Below are positions 28,348 through 36,716 of a DNA stretch of 64,000 nt, in pieces (positions within the stretch are counted from its first letter, which is position 1; every line of letters starts with the position of its first letter). The DNA is from Rhodopseudomonas sp. (GTDB taxonomy: Bacteria; Pseudomonadota; Alphaproteobacteria; Rhizobiales; Xanthobacteraceae): contig WGNB01000028.1 of NCBI GenBank assembly GCA_016124795.1, forward strand, positions 62,001-126,000, written 5' to 3'. Under the pieces are notes generated by a model. That model had not been told where the DNA came from. It worked only from the letters and a program-made list of their open reading frames with translations, and searched no databases. The position numbers and the translations under genes are program-made.

Positions 28348-28378
28348 GACGCCCGGGAGACATCGTCTCCCGGGCGTC
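28348..28378. terminator. Perfect 14-bp hairpin between convergent genes
   Basis: GACGCCCGGGAGAC and GTCTCCCGGGCGTC pair perfectly around a 3-nt loop (ATC). It lies between the 3' ends of convergent genes ending at 28286 (+) and 28418 (-) and probably acts as a bidirectional terminator, though no T-tract follows on either side. Confidence 0.6.
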
Positions 28379-28417
28379 TGTAGGCGGACCTAACCCAGAC
28401 GCTTATAACCGCCGCTT

Positions 28418-29401
28418 CTACAACTGCGGCAGTCCGGACTGCTTCATCACCTCTTTGGCGACGACGCCTTCGGCCTTGATCTCGGCGGCGAAGGCAGCCG
28501 GCGTGTTGGTCGCCGGCACCAGGCTGCGCGACAGGATGTATTTTTCCTGGAACGCCTTGTCGCTAACGATCTTGGTGATTTCGGCATTGAGCTTGTCGAT
28601 AATCGCCTTCGGCGTGCCGGCCGGCGCGAACAGGCCGTACCAGGTCGACGACGGCGCGCCCTTGTAACCGGTCTCGGCCAGGGTCGGCACGTCCGGCAAC
28701 TGCGGCGACTTGATATTGTTGACCAGCGCCAGCGCGTTCATCTTGCCAGCCTTGATCTGCGCGATCACGTTGGCAAGACCCAAGAGCGCGATCGGCGTCG
28801 AGCCCGACAGCACCGCGTTGGTCGCTTCGCCGCCACCGCGGAACGGCACGCGCACCCAGTCGGCGCCCTTCTGGTGCTTGAGGCTGTCCATATAGACCAC
28901 CATCGGGATCGCGGCGGTCAGGTAGCTCAGCGTGCCCGGCTTTTTCTTCGACACCGCGACCAGATCATCGACCGTCCTGGCCTTGAGATCGGAATTGACG
29001 ACCAGCACCTGGATCAAATGAAACAGATTGACGATCGGCGACAGCCTGGCCGGATCGAACGGCACCTTCTTGAACAGGTACTGGTTATAAACCACGGTGT
29101 CGGCGTTGATGATGCAGATGGTGTAGCCGTCAGGCTGCGCTTCGGTGCAGGCCCGCGCCGCGATATTGCCGGCGCCGCCCGGACGGTTCTCGATGATCAG
29201 CGGCTGGTCGTTGATATGACTGCGCAGCGCATCGCCGAGCACCCGCATGAAGATGTCGCTGATGCCGCCGGCGCTTGACGTCGTGATGACATGGATCGGA
29301 CGGCTCGGATAATCGTCAGCCTGCGCCGGTCCCGCCGGCACAAGGGCGACGCATATCAGCGACGCGAATAACGACGAGACAAGCGAGGCGAAAAGCTTCA
29401 C
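28418..29401 (-). CDS. Tripartite tricarboxylate transporter substrate-binding protein (TctC/Bug family)
   Basis: This 327-residue periplasmic binding protein has a signal peptide of about 28 residues ending A-Q-A. The Bug-family start Y-P-S-R-P-I-H-V-I is followed by G-G-I-S-D-I-F-M-R and I-I-E-N-R-P-G-G-A-G-N-I-A-A. The G-P-A-G-T-P-K-A-I-type loop near residue 255 (here F-A-P-A-G-T-P-K-A-I-I-D-K-L) is also typical. It binds small carboxylates or similar ligands. No TctA/TctB membrane genes are near, so it is an orphan, as are most Bug proteins. It is monocistronic. Confidence 0.92.
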   Translation of the reverse strand: MKLFASLVSSLFASLICVALVPAGPAQADDYPSRPIHVITTSSAGGISDIFMRVLGDALRSHINDQPLIIENRPGGAGNIAARACTEAQPDGYTICIINADTVVYNQYLFKKVPFDPARLSPIVNLFHLIQVLVVNSDLKARTVDDLVAVSKKKPGTLSYLTAAIPMVVYMDSLKHQKGADWVRVPFRGGGEATNAVLSGSTPIALLGLANVIAQIKAGKMNALALVNNIKSPQLPDVPTLAETGYKGAPSSTWYGLFAPAGTPKAIIDKLNAEITKIVSDKAFQEKYILSRSLVPATNTPAAFAAEIKAEGVVAKEVMKQSGLPQL

Positions 29402-29514
29402 GGCGAATTCTCCCTGTAAGCGGCCCGGCTGTTGTCGCGGGCTCGCAGGGCCGGGAATCTAGCCGAGAATAATCAAGCCGTCTCGGATCATCGCATAGAT
29501 GCAGGGCTGTGAAA

Positions 29515-30225
29515 TTATTTGGCGTCGTGAAAAATCAAACCGACCGTATGACGTTGTCCGGTGTGAAGCCGGCTGACGCCGTGCCGCATGGTGACGCGAT
29601 AATCACCGCGCGTGCCGGCGACAGGCCGGCGATGCACGGCGAAGATCACCGCATCGCCCATTCGCAGCGGCACGACCTGAACACGTGACTGCATACGCGG
29701 CCGCTGTTCGGTCAGCACGAATTCGCCGCCGGTGAAATCCGAGCCCGGCTCGGACAACAGCACGGTGGCTTGCAATGGAAAGACCAGATCGCCGTAAAGG
29801 TCCTGATGCAGGCAGTTGTAATCGCCCGGCCCGTATTGCAGCAGCAAGGGCGTCGGCCGGTTCTGGCCGGCCTCGTGACAACGCGCGAGGAAGTCCTTGT
29901 GCTGTGCAGGGTAACGCGCATCGAGACCCATGCGTGCATTCCAGTCGTTGGCGATGACCGCCAGCGGCGAATAAAGCGCGGTCCGCAACGATGCGATCGT
30001 ATCGGGCAACGGATAGGAGAAATATTTGTATTCGCCCTTGCCGAAACCATGCCGCGCCATCACCACGCGGCTGCGGAAGCCGTTGTCGTCGGGATAAAGC
30101 GCGGCAAGCTGACGGCATTGCAGCGGCGTCAGCAGGTTCTCGATGACCGCGCAGCCGTTTGAATTGAGATCGGCGGTGACGGTGGACCACGCGATTTTAT
30201 CGATATGATTTTTCATCACCGACAT
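29515..30225 (-). CDS. 2OG-Fe(II) oxygenase family protein
   Basis: This 236-residue protein has a jelly-roll dioxygenase layout, with the iron triad H140-x-D142 (C-L-H-Q-D-L-Y-G) and H215 (T-M-R-H-G-V-S). An arginine several residues later (about 219) may bind 2-oxoglutarate. It uses iron, 2-oxoglutarate and oxygen to hydroxylate an unknown substrate. The family resembles prolyl-hydroxylase or PKHD-type enzymes more than the IPNS group; it has no relation to the IPNS-like gene at 34294. The ATG at 30225 or the one three codons later can be the start. A repeat-rich region lies upstream. Confidence 0.8.
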   Translation of the reverse strand: MSVMKNHIDKIAWSTVTADLNSNGCAVIENLLTPLQCRQLAALYPDDNGFRSRVVMARHGFGKGEYKYFSYPLPDTIASLRTALYSPLAVIANDWNARMGLDARYPAQHKDFLARCHEAGQNRPTPLLLQYGPGDYNCLHQDLYGDLVFPLQATVLLSEPGSDFTGGEFVLTEQRPRMQSRVQVVPLRMGDAVIFAVHRRPVAGTRGDYRVTMRHGVSRLHTGQRHTVGLIFHDAK

Positions 30226-30268
30226 ATCTGCCGGCGACGTTCATAGGGCCACCCGTTTTCTGCCTTCG

Positions 30269-30315
30269 GCGTCGCCCTTCGAGGCGCGCTTACGCGCGCA
30301 CCTCAGGGTGACGGA
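30269..30315. repeat. Half copy of the long palindromic repeat
   Basis: GCGTCGCCCTTCGAGGCGCG, then CGCACCTCAGGGTGACGGA, corresponds to the right arm of the element at 17232-17371. Confidence 0.6.
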
Positions 30316-30383
30316 GAAAGGCCGGGACGGCGTCGCGCGATCCATCATCCTGACGCGCAAGCCGCGATAACGGAATCCACCCC

Positions 30384-30512
30384 CGTCATCCTGAGGTGCG
30401 AGCCGCGATAGCGGCGAGCCTCGAAGGATGAACGGCCACCCTCGATTTTTCTGACACGCCCCGGCCGTCGCCCTTCGAGGCGCGCTTGCGCGCGCACCTC
30501 AGGGTGACGGAG
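30384..30512. repeat. Long palindromic dispersed repeat (full copy)
   Basis: The element starts CGTCATCCTGAGGTGCGAGC, continues AGCCTCGAAGGATGAACGGCC-like, and ends CGCACCTCAGGGTGACGGAG. It is the same element as at 17232-17371 with a shorter centre. Confidence 0.7.
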
Positions 30513-30548
30513 AGAGACCCTTAATGTGACGGAGAGAAGCCGGAACGC

Positions 30549-30998
30549 TTACGACAGCTTGGCTTTGACGAGGCCGGACGCTTTGCCGAAATCCATCTGG
30601 CCGGCATATTTGCCGCGCAGGATGCCGATCACCTTGCCCATGTCCTTCATGCCGGCGGCGCCGGTCTCGGCAATCGCGGCATCGATCGCGGCGGCGACCT
30701 CGGCATCGGACAACTGCTTTGGCAGATAGCCCGAGATGATGGCGATCTCCTCGCCTTCCTGGGTCGCCAGGTCGTCGCGGCCGCCCTTTTTGTACATCTC
30801 GACCGACTCCTGCCGCTGCTTGATCATCTTTTGCAGCAGCGCCAGCACTTCCGGATCGCCAAGCGGCTTGCCGGTGGTGCGGGCTTCGATGTCAGCATTC
30901 TTCAGCGTCGAATTGACCATGCGCAGCGTCGACACCGCCCGCTCGTTCTTGGCCTTCATCGCCTCGGTCAGGGCTTTGTTGATGTCGTCGCGGATCAT
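30549..30998 (-). CDS. GatB/YqeY domain protein
   Basis: This 149-residue protein is the free-standing YqeY tail domain related to the C-terminus of the GatB amidotransferase subunit. Recognisable stretches are L-R-M-V-N-S-T-L-K-N-A-D-I-E, the central E-x-Y-K-K-G-G-R-D-D-L and the C-terminal M-G-K-V-I-G-I-L-R-G-K-Y. It is thought to relate to tRNA-dependent amidation or tRNA binding, though its precise role is unclear. In many alphaproteobacteria it sits between carA and dnaG; here it is separated from carA by the gentisate dioxygenase gene and a repeat. Confidence 0.92.
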   Translation of the reverse strand: MIRDDINKALTEAMKAKNERAVSTLRMVNSTLKNADIEARTTGKPLGDPEVLALLQKMIKQRQESVEMYKKGGRDDLATQEGEEIAIISGYLPKQLSDAEVAAAIDAAIAETGAAGMKDMGKVIGILRGKYAGQMDFGKASGLVKAKLS

Positions 30999-31025
30999 GA
31001 TTGTCCCTATCTATTATCCGTTCGT

Positions 31026-31081
31026 CCCCGCGAAAGCGGGGCCCCAGTTCTTTGGCACAGGATTCCCGCTTTCGCGGGAAT
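31026..31081. repeat. Double palindromic repeat between yqeY-family and gentisate dioxygenase genes
   Basis: CCCCGC-GAAA-GCGGGG (31026-31041) and ATTCCCGC-TTTC-GCGGGAAT (31062-31081) are two perfect hairpins 20 bp apart, a REP-like double palindrome related to the element at 17622-17723. Confidence 0.65.
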
Positions 31082-31095
31082 GAGCGGAGCGTGTG

Positions 31096-32232
31096 TCACA
31101 TCACCGGCTGATGGCCCTGGTTTTCGCCGAAGGCTTCCTCGCGGTACAGCCCGAGCGCGTTCATGACCGGCAAATCGTTAAAGCAGAACAAACAGGCGTC
31201 CTCGCTCGTCGAATTGTTGCCGTGTTCATGGAAGGCCCAGGCCGGCACGCAGAAGATGTCGCGCTTCTTCCAGTCGAAACGCTTGCCGCCGATGATCGAA
31301 TAGCCCTCGCCCTTGGCGCATTGATAGATCGAGGTGCCGGTGTGCCGATGGGCGCGGGTCTTTTCGCCGGGGCGGAGCATCTGCATCGAGGCGCCGATGG
31401 TCTGCATCACCGGGCCGCCGGTCTGCGGGTTGACGTAATTCATCAAGACGCCGTCGAAGGGCGAACCGTCGGTCGCCCTGGCGAACTTGCTCAAGGCCTC
31501 GTAGGTCGGCTCCCATTCGTATTTCAGCAGCGGCGAATAAGGCTTCTGCCAGTCGTGCAACGAAGGCTGCAAGCCCGGCGCGCCCCAACTGAAGGTCGAG
31601 TCGTCGACCGCATAGGCGACCGGCTGCTTCAGGTCGGGATGGACCTTGTAGAAATTGGCCTCCAGCGCATTGACCAGCGGAATGTCGAGGCCGTCCTGCC
31701 AGATGCATTCGGTGCCGGAGGCTTCGACGCCGTGCTCGTGCCATGAGCAGTTCGGCGTCAGCACGAAGTCATTCTCGCCGAGCGTCATCTTGTGGCCGTC
31801 GACAACGGTATAGGCGCCCTTGCCTTCCATGATGAAGCGCAGCGCCGAGGCCGAATGCATGTGCGCCGAGGCGACCTCGCCCGGCTTCATCACCTGCAGG
31901 CCGGAATAGAGCCAGCCGCAGGCGGCGGCGACGTCCTGCCGGCCCGGATTGTTGAGATAGATGACGCGGCGGCCGGCCTTTTCCGGGGCGACCAGATCGA
32001 TCGAACGCAGCACCGGCTCGCGCAGGTCCTCATAGCGCCACAGCACCGGCACCGAGTCGGACTTCGGCTCCCAGGGCTCGATCTTGTTGGCCACGGTCCA
32101 GAGCGCGGCGGCCTCGAAACGCTGAAGGTCCTTATAATAAGCCTTCAGGTCGGCGGTATCCTCGACATTAGCCCGGCCGGCGACGTCCTCGCGGTAGTTT
32201 TCCAGTACGGTTTCGCTCGTCTCTTCGGTCAT
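31096..32232 (-). CDS. Gentisate 1,2-dioxygenase-like bicupin
   Basis: This 378-residue bicupin matches gentisate 1,2-dioxygenases in size and order: the N-terminal cupin carries H124-x-H126 (A-S-A-H-M-H-S-A-S) and H165, and the second cupin has R-A-H-R-H-T-G-T near 295 and A-F-H-E-H-G near 335. The enzyme opens the gentisate ring with oxygen and iron(II) to form maleylpyruvate. No fumarylpyruvate hydrolase or isomerase gene is adjacent, so the substrate may be different (salicylate or hydroxynaphthoate dioxygenases share this fold). It is divergent from carA, 89 bp away. Confidence 0.88.
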   Translation of the reverse strand: MTEETSETVLENYREDVAGRANVEDTADLKAYYKDLQRFEAAALWTVANKIEPWEPKSDSVPVLWRYEDLREPVLRSIDLVAPEKAGRRVIYLNNPGRQDVAAACGWLYSGLQVMKPGEVASAHMHSASALRFIMEGKGAYTVVDGHKMTLGENDFVLTPNCSWHEHGVEASGTECIWQDGLDIPLVNALEANFYKVHPDLKQPVAYAVDDSTFSWGAPGLQPSLHDWQKPYSPLLKYEWEPTYEALSKFARATDGSPFDGVLMNYVNPQTGGPVMQTIGASMQMLRPGEKTRAHRHTGTSIYQCAKGEGYSIIGGKRFDWKKRDIFCVPAWAFHEHGNNSTSEDACLFCFNDLPVMNALGLYREEAFGENQGHQPVM

Positions 32233-32299
32233 CGGGCCACTCCCATTTCCAGTTCCATCGAGGCGGGGACGGTCGGCAACCAGCCCTTGCCTCTCAAGC

Positions 32300-32305
32300 T
32301 ATAAT
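32300..32305 (+). promoter_or_regulatory. TATAAT -10-like element upstream of carA
   Basis: A consensus TATAAT lies 17 bp before the carA ATG in the 89-bp divergent spacer. No good -35 is seen at 17-bp spacing, and the short leader that would result is bounded by an inverted repeat GCCTCT/AGAGGC, so the promoter assignment is weak. Confidence 0.3.
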
Positions 32306-32321
32306 ACGCAAGTAAGAGGCC

Positions 32322-33536
32322 ATGACCCAGACCAAAACCGATACCGCCGGCCTTGAGCCGGGCCTTTGGGCCGAGCCGAAGCCAACCGCCCTGCTGGTGC
32401 TGGCCGACGGCACCGTTCTGGAGGGCTTCGGCCTCGGCGCCACCGGCACCGCCACCGGCGAGGTGTGCTTCAACACCGCGATGACCGGCTACGAGGAAAT
32501 CCTCACCGACCCGTCCTACGCCGGCCAGATCGTCACCTTCACCTTCCCGCATATCGGGAATGTCGGCACCAACGAAGAAGACATCGAAAGCGTCAATATG
32601 GCGGCCCGGCCGGGTGCCTGCGGCGTCATTCTGCGCACCGACATCACCGCACCGTCGAATTATCGCGCCACCCGCGCGCTCAACGACTGGCTGAAATCGC
32701 GTGGCATCGTCGGGCTGGCCGGCATCGACACCCGCGCGCTGACTGCGCTGATCCGCGAAAAGGGCATGCCGAATGCCGTGATCGCGCACACCCCCGACGG
32801 CCACTTCGACCTGCCGGCGCTGAAGAAAGAAGCCGCCGCCTGGCCGGGACTGGTCGGCATGGACCTGGTGCCGATGGTCACCTCCGCCCAGCGCTTCAAC
32901 TGGGACGAGACCGAGTGGGTCTGGAACAAGGGCTACGGCCGCCAGACCGCGCCGGAGTTCCATGTCGTCGCCATCGATTACGGCGTGAAGCGCAATATTT
33001 TGCGGCTGCTGGCCTCGGCCGGCTGCAAGGTCACCGTGGTGCCGGCCAAGACCTCGGCCGAGGACATCATGGCGCTGAAGCCCGATGGCGTGTTCCTGTC
33101 GAACGGTCCGGGCGATCCGGCCGCGACCGGCGAATATGCCGTGCCGGTCATCAAGACGCTGGTCAATTCCGGCACGCCGACCTTCGGCATTTGCCTCGGC
33201 CACCAGATGCTGGGTCTGGCGCTCGGCGGCAAGACCGTGAAGATGCATCAGGGCCATCACGGCGCCAATCATCCGGTCAAGGACATGACCACAGGCAAGG
33301 TCGAGATCACCTCGATGAACCACGGCTTCGCGCTCGACAAGGAGTCGCTGCCGGAGGGCGTCGAGCAGACCCATGTCTCGCTGTTCGACGGCTCGAACTG
33401 CGGCATCGCGCTCACCGGCAAGCCGGTGTTCTCGGTGCAGTACCACCCGGAAGCCTCGCCCGGCCCGCGCGACAGTCATTACCTGTTCCAGCGCTTCGTC
33501 GGTCTGATGCGCGACGGCAAGAAGAAGAGCGCGTAA
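32322..33536 (+). CDS. carA: Carbamoyl-phosphate synthase small chain CarA
   Basis: This 404-residue glutaminase subunit has the N-terminal CarA domain ([24 protein letters not shown]) and a C-terminal class I amidotransferase domain. The nucleophile Cys is in F-G-I-C-L-G-H-Q, and the catalytic His-Glu pair is Y-H-P-E-A-S. It supplies ammonia from glutamine to CarB for arginine and pyrimidine synthesis. The AAGAGG ribosome binding site precedes the ATG. It is unlinked from carB, which lies about 5.5 kb downstream on the same strand. The methyltransferase gene follows. Confidence 0.97.
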   Translation: MTQTKTDTAGLEPGLWAEPKPTALLVLADGTVLEGFGLGATGTATGEVCFNTAMTGYEEILTDPSYAGQIVTFTFPHIGNVGTNEEDIESVNMAARPGACGVILRTDITAPSNYRATRALNDWLKSRGIVGLAGIDTRALTALIREKGMPNAVIAHTPDGHFDLPALKKEAAAWPGLVGMDLVPMVTSAQRFNWDETEWVWNKGYGRQTAPEFHVVAIDYGVKRNILRLLASAGCKVTVVPAKTSAEDIMALKPDGVFLSNGPGDPAATGEYAVPVIKTLVNSGTPTFGICLGHQMLGLALGGKTVKMHQGHHGANHPVKDMTTGKVEITSMNHGFALDKESLPEGVEQTHVSLFDGSNCGIALTGKPVFSVQYHPEASPGPRDSHYLFQRFVGLMRDGKKKSA

Positions 33537-33594
33537 GCGAAACTGGCAGTCCGCGGGCGCATCGGGCCTTCGGCTTTAATGGGCGTCCGCTGAC

Positions 33595-34287
33595 ATGGAC
33601 TGGATCAGTTTTTACGACTTCAAGCACTCGGTGATTTACGTCAACGAGCGCCACCGCGACGTGCATTACAAGACCATCGCGCAGGACATCCGCGCGCTGG
33701 TGCCGTCGCCGGATGCAATCGTCATGGACTATGGCTGCGGCGAGGCGACGTCGGCGGCGCTGGTGGCGGAGGCCTGCGGCCATCTCACTTTGGTCGAAGC
33801 CGCGCCGAACGTGCGCGCCGCGCTGAAAGAGCGCTACGGCGCCAATCCGAAAATGACGGTGATGAACCCGGACGAAGCGGCGGCGACGCCGGCCGGCACC
33901 GTCGACATGATCGTGCTGCATTCGGTGGCGCAATATCTCACCGCCGACGAACTCGCCGCGATGATGAAGACCTTTCACCGGCTACTGAAACCGACCGGGA
34001 TTTTCGTGCTCGGCGACATCGTGCCGCCGAGCCTCGCCTCGGTCTGGGCGGCCTTGTCCTTGTTGCGCTTCGGCGCCGCCAACGGCTTCTTCTGGGCGGC
34101 GGTCGGCGGCCTGATCCGCATTCTGGTGTCGGACTATTTCACGCTGAAGAAGACGCACGGCCTATCGCATTACACCGAGAGCGAGGCGCTCGCCAAACTC
34201 AAGGCCGGCGGTTTCAAGCCGACGCGCGCCGCGCACAATATCGGTCATAACCAGCAGCGCATGACCTTCATCTCGACGCCGGTGTAA
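33595..34287 (+). CDS. Class I SAM-dependent methyltransferase
   Basis: This 230-residue protein has motif I V-M-D-Y-G-C-G-E-A-T near residue 45 and motif post-I L-T-L-V-E-A-A at about 62-68. The pattern V-D-M-I-V-L-H-S-V-A-Q-Y-L (about 102-114) is followed by F-H-R-L-L-K-P-T-G. A hydrophobic stretch near residues 145-180 suggests membrane association. It transfers a methyl group from SAM to an unknown acceptor. It may follow carA in one transcription unit (58-bp gap) and is convergent with the IPNS-like gene. Confidence 0.82.
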   Translation: MDWISFYDFKHSVIYVNERHRDVHYKTIAQDIRALVPSPDAIVMDYGCGEATSAALVAEACGHLTLVEAAPNVRAALKERYGANPKMTVMNPDEAAATPAGTVDMIVLHSVAQYLTADELAAMMKTFHRLLKPTGIFVLGDIVPPSLASVWAALSLLRFGAANGFFWAAVGGLIRILVSDYFTLKKTHGLSHYTESEALAKLKAGGFKPTRAAHNIGHNQQRMTFISTPV

Positions 34288-34293
34288 GGCCGC

Positions 34294-35277
34294 TCACGCC
34301 GCCGTGCGGGTCTGCTTGTATTTGAGGTCGCGATATTCGCCCGAGGTCACCGGCGGATATTTCGCCTCGCCCGGCGGACACAGGCATTCGATCACCGCGT
34401 CGTAATTCGGATGATGGAAGAACGCGATCGACAGCCGGCTGCTCGCGGCCTGAGCCGCGTCGGCGATCGGCGGATTGACCACGCGATGCACGTTCGACAC
34501 CCAGCGGTCGTTGGTCCAGCGCATCAGCAAGTCACCAATATTGACGACGAACGTCTCCGGATCGGTTTCGACATCGAGCCAGTCGCCATTGCGCGCCTGC
34601 GCCTGCAAACCGCCCGGCACGTTCTCGCCGTTGAGAATGGTCAGCAGGCCGTAATCGGTGTGATTGCCGGCGCGCAACTGGCCGGGGACCGGCGGCGTCG
34701 TCTGTTCGGGATAGAAGTTGAGCCGCATCGCGGTGATGTGACGGTCGATCTTGTCCTCGAAGAACATCTCGTCGAGGCCAAGCCCGAGCGCGGCGAGCTG
34801 CATCATCTGCCGCGTCAGGCGATCCATCTCGTTGTAGTAAAGCTCGGCGGCCTCGGCGAAGCCGTCCGGCCGCGCCGGCCAGACGTTCGGAATGAAATAA
34901 CGCGGGCCGTCGCCTTGCGTGAAGTACGGATCGTTCGACCAGCGCTGACGGCCGAAGTGATAATACTCCTTGATGTCGGGCGGGATCGGATTGGCGTCAT
35001 TGCCGCGCGCCAGCGATTCAAAGCCGAGGCCGCGATAGCCGCGCGGCGTCGCCGGATCAGGCGCAACCGCCCGGCGCTTCTCGTCGAGCGGCAGCGCGAA
35101 AAATTCGCGGGCCTTGAGCCGCAGGTCCTGGCGGATCGACGCCGGCACGCCATGACCCTTGATGGTGAAGAAACCGATCTCGGTGCAGGTGCGGTCGATC
35201 TCCTGTCCGGTCGCCAGGCGCGCGGCCGGATCGCCGGAAAGCGCGGCGCTCAAATCGATGACGGGGATCTGCGGCAT
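34294..35277 (-). CDS. Isopenicillin N synthase-family 2OG-Fe(II) oxygenase
   Basis: This 327-residue protein has the IPNS/2OG fold: iron ligands H206-x-D208 (A-G-N-H-T-D-Y-G) and H264 (N-V-H-R-V-V), and the co-substrate motif R281-x-S283 (S-S-R-L-S-I). N-terminal D-L-S and G-F-F-T-I-K-G-H-G patterns match the DIOX_N region. The substrate is unknown; bacterial homologues lie in catabolic gene clusters. It is 19 bp downstream of the SDR gene and likely co-transcribed with it. Confidence 0.88.
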   Translation of the reverse strand: MPQIPVIDLSAALSGDPAARLATGQEIDRTCTEIGFFTIKGHGVPASIRQDLRLKAREFFALPLDEKRRAVAPDPATPRGYRGLGFESLARGNDANPIPPDIKEYYHFGRQRWSNDPYFTQGDGPRYFIPNVWPARPDGFAEAAELYYNEMDRLTRQMMQLAALGLGLDEMFFEDKIDRHITAMRLNFYPEQTTPPVPGQLRAGNHTDYGLLTILNGENVPGGLQAQARNGDWLDVETDPETFVVNIGDLLMRWTNDRWVSNVHRVVNPPIADAAQAASSRLSIAFFHHPNYDAVIECLCPPGEAKYPPVTSGEYRDLKYKQTRTAA

Positions 35278-35296
35278 GACAATCCTCCTCGATGAC

Positions 35297-36058
35297 CTAA
35301 TGGAAATAGGCGCCGCCATCGACCACCAGCGTCTGGCCAGTGATGAAGGCGGAGTCGGGCCCGGCGAAGAACGCAACCGCGCCGACCAGATCGGACGGCA
35401 GCATGTCGCGCGCCAGCACCCGGTTGCGCAGCGACGGTCCCTTGACGCCCTCGACCAGCACTGGATTGCGGTTGACGCCATCGCTGAGCGTGAAGCCGGG
35501 CGCGACGCTGTTGACGGTGATGTTATCGGCGCCGAGTTCGGTGGCGAGCGCCCGCGTCAGCGAAATCACCGCGCCCTTGCTGGCGACGTAATGCGCCATC
35601 AGCGGATTGCCCTTGAAGGCGACGCCCGACGAAATGTTGACGATGCGGCCGCCGCCGCCGCGCCGCATTGCCGGCACCGCCGCCTGGCAGCACAGCATGA
35701 CGCCGAGCACATTGACCTCCATCACCCGGCGAAACTCGTCCGGCGCGATCCGGTCGAAGGGTTGCGGGGTCAGCGTCGAATAGATGCCGGCATTGTTGAC
35801 CAGCACGTCGAGCCGGCCGAAGCCGGCCTCGGCCTGCGCGACCGCCGCACGGGTTTCCTCCGGCGACGACACGTCGGCGGCAACGCCGAGCGCGCGATGG
35901 CCGGCCGCCGTCAGCCGGGCGGCGGCCTCGGCGGCGCCGGCGCAGTCAACAATCACAACGTGCAGGTCGCGGCCGGCCAATGCCTCCGCGATAGCAAAGC
36001 CGATGCCGAGCGCGCCGCCGGTGACGATCGCGACGGCCTTGTCGTTCGGTTCCGGCAT
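35297..36058 (-). CDS. SDR-family oxidoreductase
   Basis: This 253-residue short-chain dehydrogenase has the cofactor motif T-G-G-A-L-G-I-G (13-20), N-N-A-G (88-91), and a catalytic set S143/S144, Y157 and K161 (Y-V-A-S-K). An aspartate after strand beta2 (V-I-V-D near residue 38) favours NAD over NADP. It would interconvert an alcohol and a ketone; the substrate is unknown. It precedes the IPNS-like oxygenase gene, suggesting that they act on one pathway. Confidence 0.9.
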   Translation of the reverse strand: MPEPNDKAVAIVTGGALGIGFAIAEALAGRDLHVVIVDCAGAAEAAARLTAAGHRALGVAADVSSPEETRAAVAQAEAGFGRLDVLVNNAGIYSTLTPQPFDRIAPDEFRRVMEVNVLGVMLCCQAAVPAMRRGGGGRIVNISSGVAFKGNPLMAHYVASKGAVISLTRALATELGADNITVNSVAPGFTLSDGVNRNPVLVEGVKGPSLRNRVLARDMLPSDLVGAVAFFAGPDSAFITGQTLVVDGGAYFH

Positions 36059-36317
36059 AAAACCCCGTTGCGTTCAGTGGTTAGGCCGACAAATTGGTCG
36101 GCATACTTACGATTTTTCAAGCAAGGGCCATGCCACGGCGAAGCCTCTGTCATCCCGGCGTCATGCCGGCGCGGATGATGGGACGGCCGGAAAGCGCCGC
36201 GAAGGACGGTGAATTTTCCCCGGTCCGGCCTCGGCCAGACCGTGACAAAGCCGTGACTTTGCGGGATAGAAAGGCCAACCGGCCCTGCGGCCGATGAGCC
36301 GAAGTCGAGGGCACGAC

Positions 36318-36524
36318 ATGTCAAAACAGGAAATGCGCGAGGAAGCCGAGCGCCTGATCAAGGAAGCGATGGCCAAGAAAACCGTCGCGATCAAGCAAGG
36401 CGACACGCGGATCGAAACCAAATGCGGCAAATGCGGCGCGGTCAATAAAGTCTCCGCCGCGCCGGGTCAGTCGCGGGTCGAGTACACCTGCAAGGACTGC
36501 GGCCACAAGCAGCGAGCGATGTAA
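36318..36524 (+). CDS. Small zinc-ribbon protein, 68 residues
   Basis: This 68-residue protein has a charged N-terminal helix (E-M-R-E-E-A-E-R-L-I-K-E-A-M-A-K-K) followed by a zinc ribbon with two CxxC pairs: C-G-K-C-G near residue 36-40 and C-K-D-C-G near 58-62. It may bind zinc and act in the cytoplasm through protein or nucleic acid contacts. No family name is recognised with certainty. GAGG at 36307-36310 precedes the ATG at 36318. It stands alone. Confidence 0.72.
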   Translation: MSKQEMREEAERLIKEAMAKKTVAIKQGDTRIETKCGKCGAVNKVSAAPGQSRVEYTCKDCGHKQRAM

Positions 36525-36562
36525 GCCGGGCGGCGTTTTTCGACGCGACCGGCCGGCTCGAT

Positions 36563-36683
36563 CCGTCATCCCGAGGTGCGCGATAGCGAGCCTCGAAGGA
36601 CGAACGGCCATTGCGGCGACCGGGCCGCCGCCCTTCGAGGGCCGCCTGCGGCGCAAGGCAGGGGGTGCACCTCGCGGTGACGG
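36563..36683. repeat. Long palindromic dispersed repeat (diverged copy)
   Basis: The element starts CCGTCATCCCGAGGTGCGCG, continues GAGCCTCGAAGGACGAACGG, and ends GTGCACCTCGCGGTGACGGA. The ends are again inverted copies of each other. It matches the element at 17232-17371 and 30384-30512. Confidence 0.65.
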
Positions 36684-36716
36684 ATCGCTGGCTTCAAATG
36701 CCGCCTGTCGATTCTT

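Larger units (their letters stand above)
30226..30548. other. Repeat-rich intergenic region
   Basis: No gene was found in these 323 bp. They contain a half copy (30269-30315) and a full copy (30384-30512) of the long palindromic repeat, listed separately. Confidence 0.6.
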
